A stretch of 25,735 nucleotides of DNA, from positions 1-25,735 of the forward strand of contig CAYZMH010000052.1 in NCBI GenBank assembly GCA_964479445.1, given 5' to 3'. Under the pieces are notes generated by a model. That model saw only the letters and a list, made by a program, of their open reading frames with translations. It ran no database searches and was not told the DNA's origin. This DNA is from CAYZMH01 sp964479445. GTDB taxonomy: Bacteria; Bacteroidota; Bacteroidia; Bacteroidales; GCA-2748055. Numbering within the stretch: the first letter of the stretch is position 1; each line of letters begins with the position of its first letter. Below, piece by piece: positions 23,120 to 25,735 of the stretch. The position numbers were made by a program, and so were the translations under genes.

Positions 23120-24574
23120 ATGAATCAAAATGAGCGTTTGCAGAGGGCTTACGACGGGGGGTCGTTCAGGGTAACCGGACACGCCCTGGTGGACATGATC
23201 GCCGACTACCTGGAGCAGGTACAGAACCGGAGGGACTATCCCGTACTGCCCGATCATTCTCCCGATGCATTGCTGAAGAAATACCGTGGGCTGCTGGAGG
23301 GAGACAAAGACCTTGCGGAGCTTTTTCGCTCGATCATCACCGATTCGAACCACCTCCACCACCCGGGGTACATGGGACACCAGGTGTGTGCGCCGCTCCC
23401 GGTCACTGCGCTGAGCGGAATGCTGGGCTCACTGCTCAATAACGGATCGGCGGTATACGAGATGGGCATGTCCAACGTGGCCATGGAAAAGACGGTGATC
23501 GATTTCACCGCCCGGAAACTGGGAATGCCGGAACAAGCCGACGGGATCATGACCTCGGGGGGCAGCCTCGGGAACCTTACGGCACTGCTCGCCGCCCGGC
23601 AACAGATGGCCGTTCATGATGCCTGGAACGAAGGGAGCAGCGCCGGGGAGCAACCGGTGATCCTGGTTCCGCAGGAAGCGCACTACAGCATCGACAAGGC
23701 GGTAAGGATCATGGGGCACGGTGCACCCGGAACGGAGATTGTCCCCTGCAACGCGCAGTTTGCCATGGATGCGGGTGCGATCCCGGGTATCATCGAAAAA
23801 GTGCATGGCAGCGGTCGGAGGGTGATCGCCGTCGTGGCGAGTGCAGGCAGTACCGCCACCGGTGCGTATGACCCCCTGGAGGAGGTGGCTGCGGTTTGCA
23901 GGGAATATAAGCTCTGGTTCCATGTGGACGGGGCACACGGGGCTCCGGCCGTGTTCTCCGAATCGTACCGGCACCTCGCCGCAGGCATTGAAAAAGCCGA
24001 TTCGGTGGTGATCGATTACCATAAAATGGGGATGACACCCGGACTCAATACGGCGGTGATCTTTCGGGAGGGTCGGCACTCCTATGAAACATTTGCACAA
24101 AAGGCCTCCTACCTCTTCAGCCGGGCAAATGAACCGGAGTGGTATAACTTCGCCAAACGCACGGTGGAGTGCACCAAAAGCATGATGGGGTTTCATGTTT
24201 ATACGATACTGTATGCGCACGGTCCCGAAGTTTTTGATGCAAATGTCACCCGGCTTTATGACCTTTCCAGGGAATTTTATACTATATTGGCTGCAGAAAA
24301 GGATATGGAGGTGGCACACCGGCCCGACAGCAACATCCTCTGCTTCCGCTACCACCCGGAAGGCAGCGATGAGGCATGGCTCAACAGCATCAACCCCCGG
24401 CTCCATGAGCAGATCAACAGGGAGGGTGAGTTTTTTATCGTGCAGACAAAGATCGGCAACAGCTGGTACCTGAGAACTGCGCTTATGAACCCCCTCACAA
24501 TCCGGGATGACCTGCTGAAACTGGTCCGGAACATAAGAACCCATGGAAAAACCATCGCGGCCGCCGATGCGTGA
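23120..24574 (+). CDS. PLP-dependent group II amino-acid decarboxylase family enzyme
   Basis: A 484-residue fold-type I enzyme like aromatic-L-amino-acid, glutamate and diaminobutyrate decarboxylases. Visible landmarks: HHPGYMGHQ (80-88), MTSGGSLGN (144-152) for phosphate binding, H188 in EAHYS that stacks on the cofactor, D270 in FHVDGAHG, and the Schiff-base lysine K302 in VIDYHKMGM. The motif is commonly D-x-H-K-W; here Trp is Met, so the substrate pocket may differ. It should make an amine and CO2 from an amino acid, but the substrate cannot be assigned and some relatives catalyse other reactions. The S37-type peptidase gene follows after 54 nt. Confidence 0.87.
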   Translation: MNQNERLQRAYDGGSFRVTGHALVDMIADYLEQVQNRRDYPVLPDHSPDALLKKYRGLLEGDKDLAELFRSIITDSNHLHHPGYMGHQVCAPLPVTALSGMLGSLLNNGSAVYEMGMSNVAMEKTVIDFTARKLGMPEQADGIMTSGGSLGNLTALLAARQQMAVHDAWNEGSSAGEQPVILVPQEAHYSIDKAVRIMGHGAPGTEIVPCNAQFAMDAGAIPGIIEKVHGSGRRVIAVVASAGSTATGAYDPLEEVAAVCREYKLWFHVDGAHGAPAVFSESYRHLAAGIEKADSVVIDYHKMGMTPGLNTAVIFREGRHSYETFAQKASYLFSRANEPEWYNFAKRTVECTKSMMGFHVYTILYAHGPEVFDANVTRLYDLSREFYTILAAEKDMEVAHRPDSNILCFRYHPEGSDEAWLNSINPRLHEQINREGEFFIVQTKIGNSWYLRTALMNPLTIRDDLLKLVRNIRTHGKTIAAADA

Positions 24575-24628
24575 ATGGTTTCATCCGTGCCGATTCCATA
24601 ATACCTGTTGAATATAAATACCTTAAGA

Positions 24629-25735
24629 ATGAACCGATTGATAAGCAGCCTTTTAACTCTGTTCCTTGCTGTAACCCTGGTCACGGGCAAAGGATCCATC
24701 GATGCCTTTATCAACCAGCTGCCGGTTACCGATGTGGAGGTAATGGAACGGGAATCGTTTTACGGCAATATCTACGAGATCATGCTGGAGCAACCCCTGG
24801 ATCATAACCGGCCCGACGGCCCCACCTTCAGTCAGCGTATCTACATCTCCCACGTGGATACCTCCAAACCCGTGGTAATGGTGACAGCCGGGTACGGGGC
24901 CGGGTATTACCATACCAGTGAGATTGCCAATCACCTCAAGTGCAACCAATTGCTGGTGGAGCACCGCTATTTCGGTAAATCGGTTCCCGACTCCCTTGAC
25001 TGGAACTACCTGAATACCTGGCAGGCCGCCACCGACCATCACCGGATCATTAAAAAGTTCAGGGAATTCTATACCGGCAAATGGATCACCACGGGGATCA
25101 GCAAGGGGGGACAGACGGTCATGTTTCACAGCTACTACTACCCAAAGGACGTGGATGCACGGGTACCCTACGTGGCTCCGCTTAACAGCGATGTGGAGGA
25201 TCAGCGGGTCTATGAATTCCTGGACCGGGTCGGTTCATGGCATTGCCGCCACAGGATCCACCGGTTTCAAAAAATGGCCCTGAAACGGCAGGAAGAACTC
25301 ATTCCGGTATTTAAAAAATTTTCTGAAAAAAAGGGATACACCTATGAAGAGGCCGGAGGTGTGGAAAAGGCGTTTGAGTATTGCGTGCTGGAGTACGCGT
25401 TTGCTTTCTGGCAATGGGGATACGCCGATTGCTCCGATATTCCCCGCAGGCAGACACCCCCGAAAGAGCTCATCACGCATATAAACAAGGTGGCGGGTTT
25501 TGACTACTTTGCCGATGAGTTTGTGCTGGAGTACCAACCCTTCTTCTACCAGGCTTACACCGAGATGGGATATTACGGGTACGACCTGGAGGAATTTGAA
25601 CGGCACCTGCATCACGTGACCGAGCCGGGCTTTGAATTCGCCCTGCCTCATGGCGACTCCACGGTGTTTAATCCTTCCCTGCTCGACAGCCTGCAGCATT
25701 ACATTGCCCGGGAGGCCGAAAACTTCATCTTTATT
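24629..25735 (+). CDS. Secreted serine peptidase, PS-10/S37 type, N-terminal part (truncated by right edge)
   Basis: The frame from the ATG at 24629 stays open for 369 codons to the last base, so the gene continues beyond the window. Residues 4-19 form a signal-peptide core (LISSLLTLFLAVTLV). The alpha/beta-hydrolase part shows the family features QPLDHNRPDG, FSQRIYISH, VVMVTAGYGAG, LLVEHRYFGKS and the nucleophile elbow GISKGG with S158, followed by PYVAPLN. The acid and base of the triad should be in the missing part or near the end. Relatives are tripeptidyl or prolyl aminopeptidase-like enzymes. It begins 54 nt after the decarboxylase with no exact promoter element, so co-transcription is possible. 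Confidence 0.85.
   Translation, partial: MNRLISSLLTLFLAVTLVTGKGSIDAFINQLPVTDVEVMERESFYGNIYEIMLEQPLDHNRPDGPTFSQRIYISHVDTSKPVVMVTAGYGAGYYHTSEIANHLKCNQLLVEHRYFGKSVPDSLDWNYLNTWQAATDHHRIIKKFREFYTGKWITTGISKGGQTVMFHSYYYPKDVDARVPYVAPLNSDVEDQRVYEFLDRVGSWHCRHRIHRFQKMALKRQEELIPVFKKFSEKKGYTYEEAGGVEKAFEYCVLEYAFAFWQWGYADCSDIPRRQTPPKELITHINKVAGFDYFADEFVLEYQPFFYQAYTEMGYYGYDLEEFERHLHHVTEPGFEFALPHGDSTVFNPSLLDSLQHYIAREAENFIFI

Noticed and set aside
23429..24544. A 371-residue open frame on the minus strand opposite the PLP decarboxylase.
   Set aside because: It lies wholly antisense to a well-supported gene, has no family resemblance, and is His/Pro/Gly-rich as expected from reading the complementary strand of a GC-rich coding region.

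Overview
The window looks like chromosomal DNA from a member of the Bacteroidota, probably near Bacteroidales/Marinilabiliales. The evidence is several exact matches to the Bacteroidota -7 promoter element TAnnTTTG ahead of genes, a GWxTD-domain lipoprotein, a PS-10/S37-type secreted peptidase, a TapB/DUF3108-like secreted protein, a TPR-CHAT protein with a C-terminal membrane helix, and little use of Shine-Dalgarno sequences. No tRNA, rRNA, insertion sequence, CRISPR array or prophage gene is visible. Genes are packed tightly and no gene-free stretch exceeds about 235 bases. Base composition and codon use look even, so nothing suggests a recent island.

Layout. (1) 1-2265: the 3' part of a TPR-CHAT protease-like gene, cut by the left edge, converges on an ECF-type sigma factor. 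(2) 2461-4420: a YbdG-like MscS channel and an Lrp/AsnC regulator, both on the plus strand. (3) 9011-4406, minus strand: a tight four-gene unit of DUF1643 protein, ABC-F ATPase, GWxTD lipoprotein and the 23S rRNA methyltransferase RlmB. Its junctions are a 4-nt ATGA overlap, a 15-nt gap and a 1-nt TGATG overlap. (4) 9104-11051: a membrane-anchored DUF302 protein and a second 23S rRNA methyltransferase, RlmD. (5) 15331-11057, minus strand: a three-PAS hybrid histidine kinase followed by an AgcS Na+/amino-acid symporter, separated by a 174-nt spacer with strong, partly mutually exclusive hairpins. (6) 15461-20580, plus strand: DUF2461 protein, a tandem thioredoxin pair (one cytosolic, one a lipoprotein), endonuclease IV, pyruvate kinase and an HD-domain phosphohydrolase. 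(7) 20570-25735: a secreted M14 metallopeptidase, a convergent TapB-like protein, a PLP-dependent decarboxylase and the start of an S37-type secreted serine peptidase cut by the right edge.

Most genes are recognisable housekeeping or family-level proteins. No complete, obviously new multi-gene system was found. The most interesting signals are regulatory: a 13-bp-stem inverted repeat abutting the pyruvate kinase start codon; a CRP-type palindrome placed like a class II activator site ahead of the duplicated thioredoxins; a perfect 18-bp palindrome in the endonuclease IV leader; and the structured spacer ahead of agcS. At the gene level, the CHAT/sigma-factor pairing, the ribosome-related unit carrying a GWxTD lipoprotein, and a roughly 115-residue insertion in AgcS deserve a second look.
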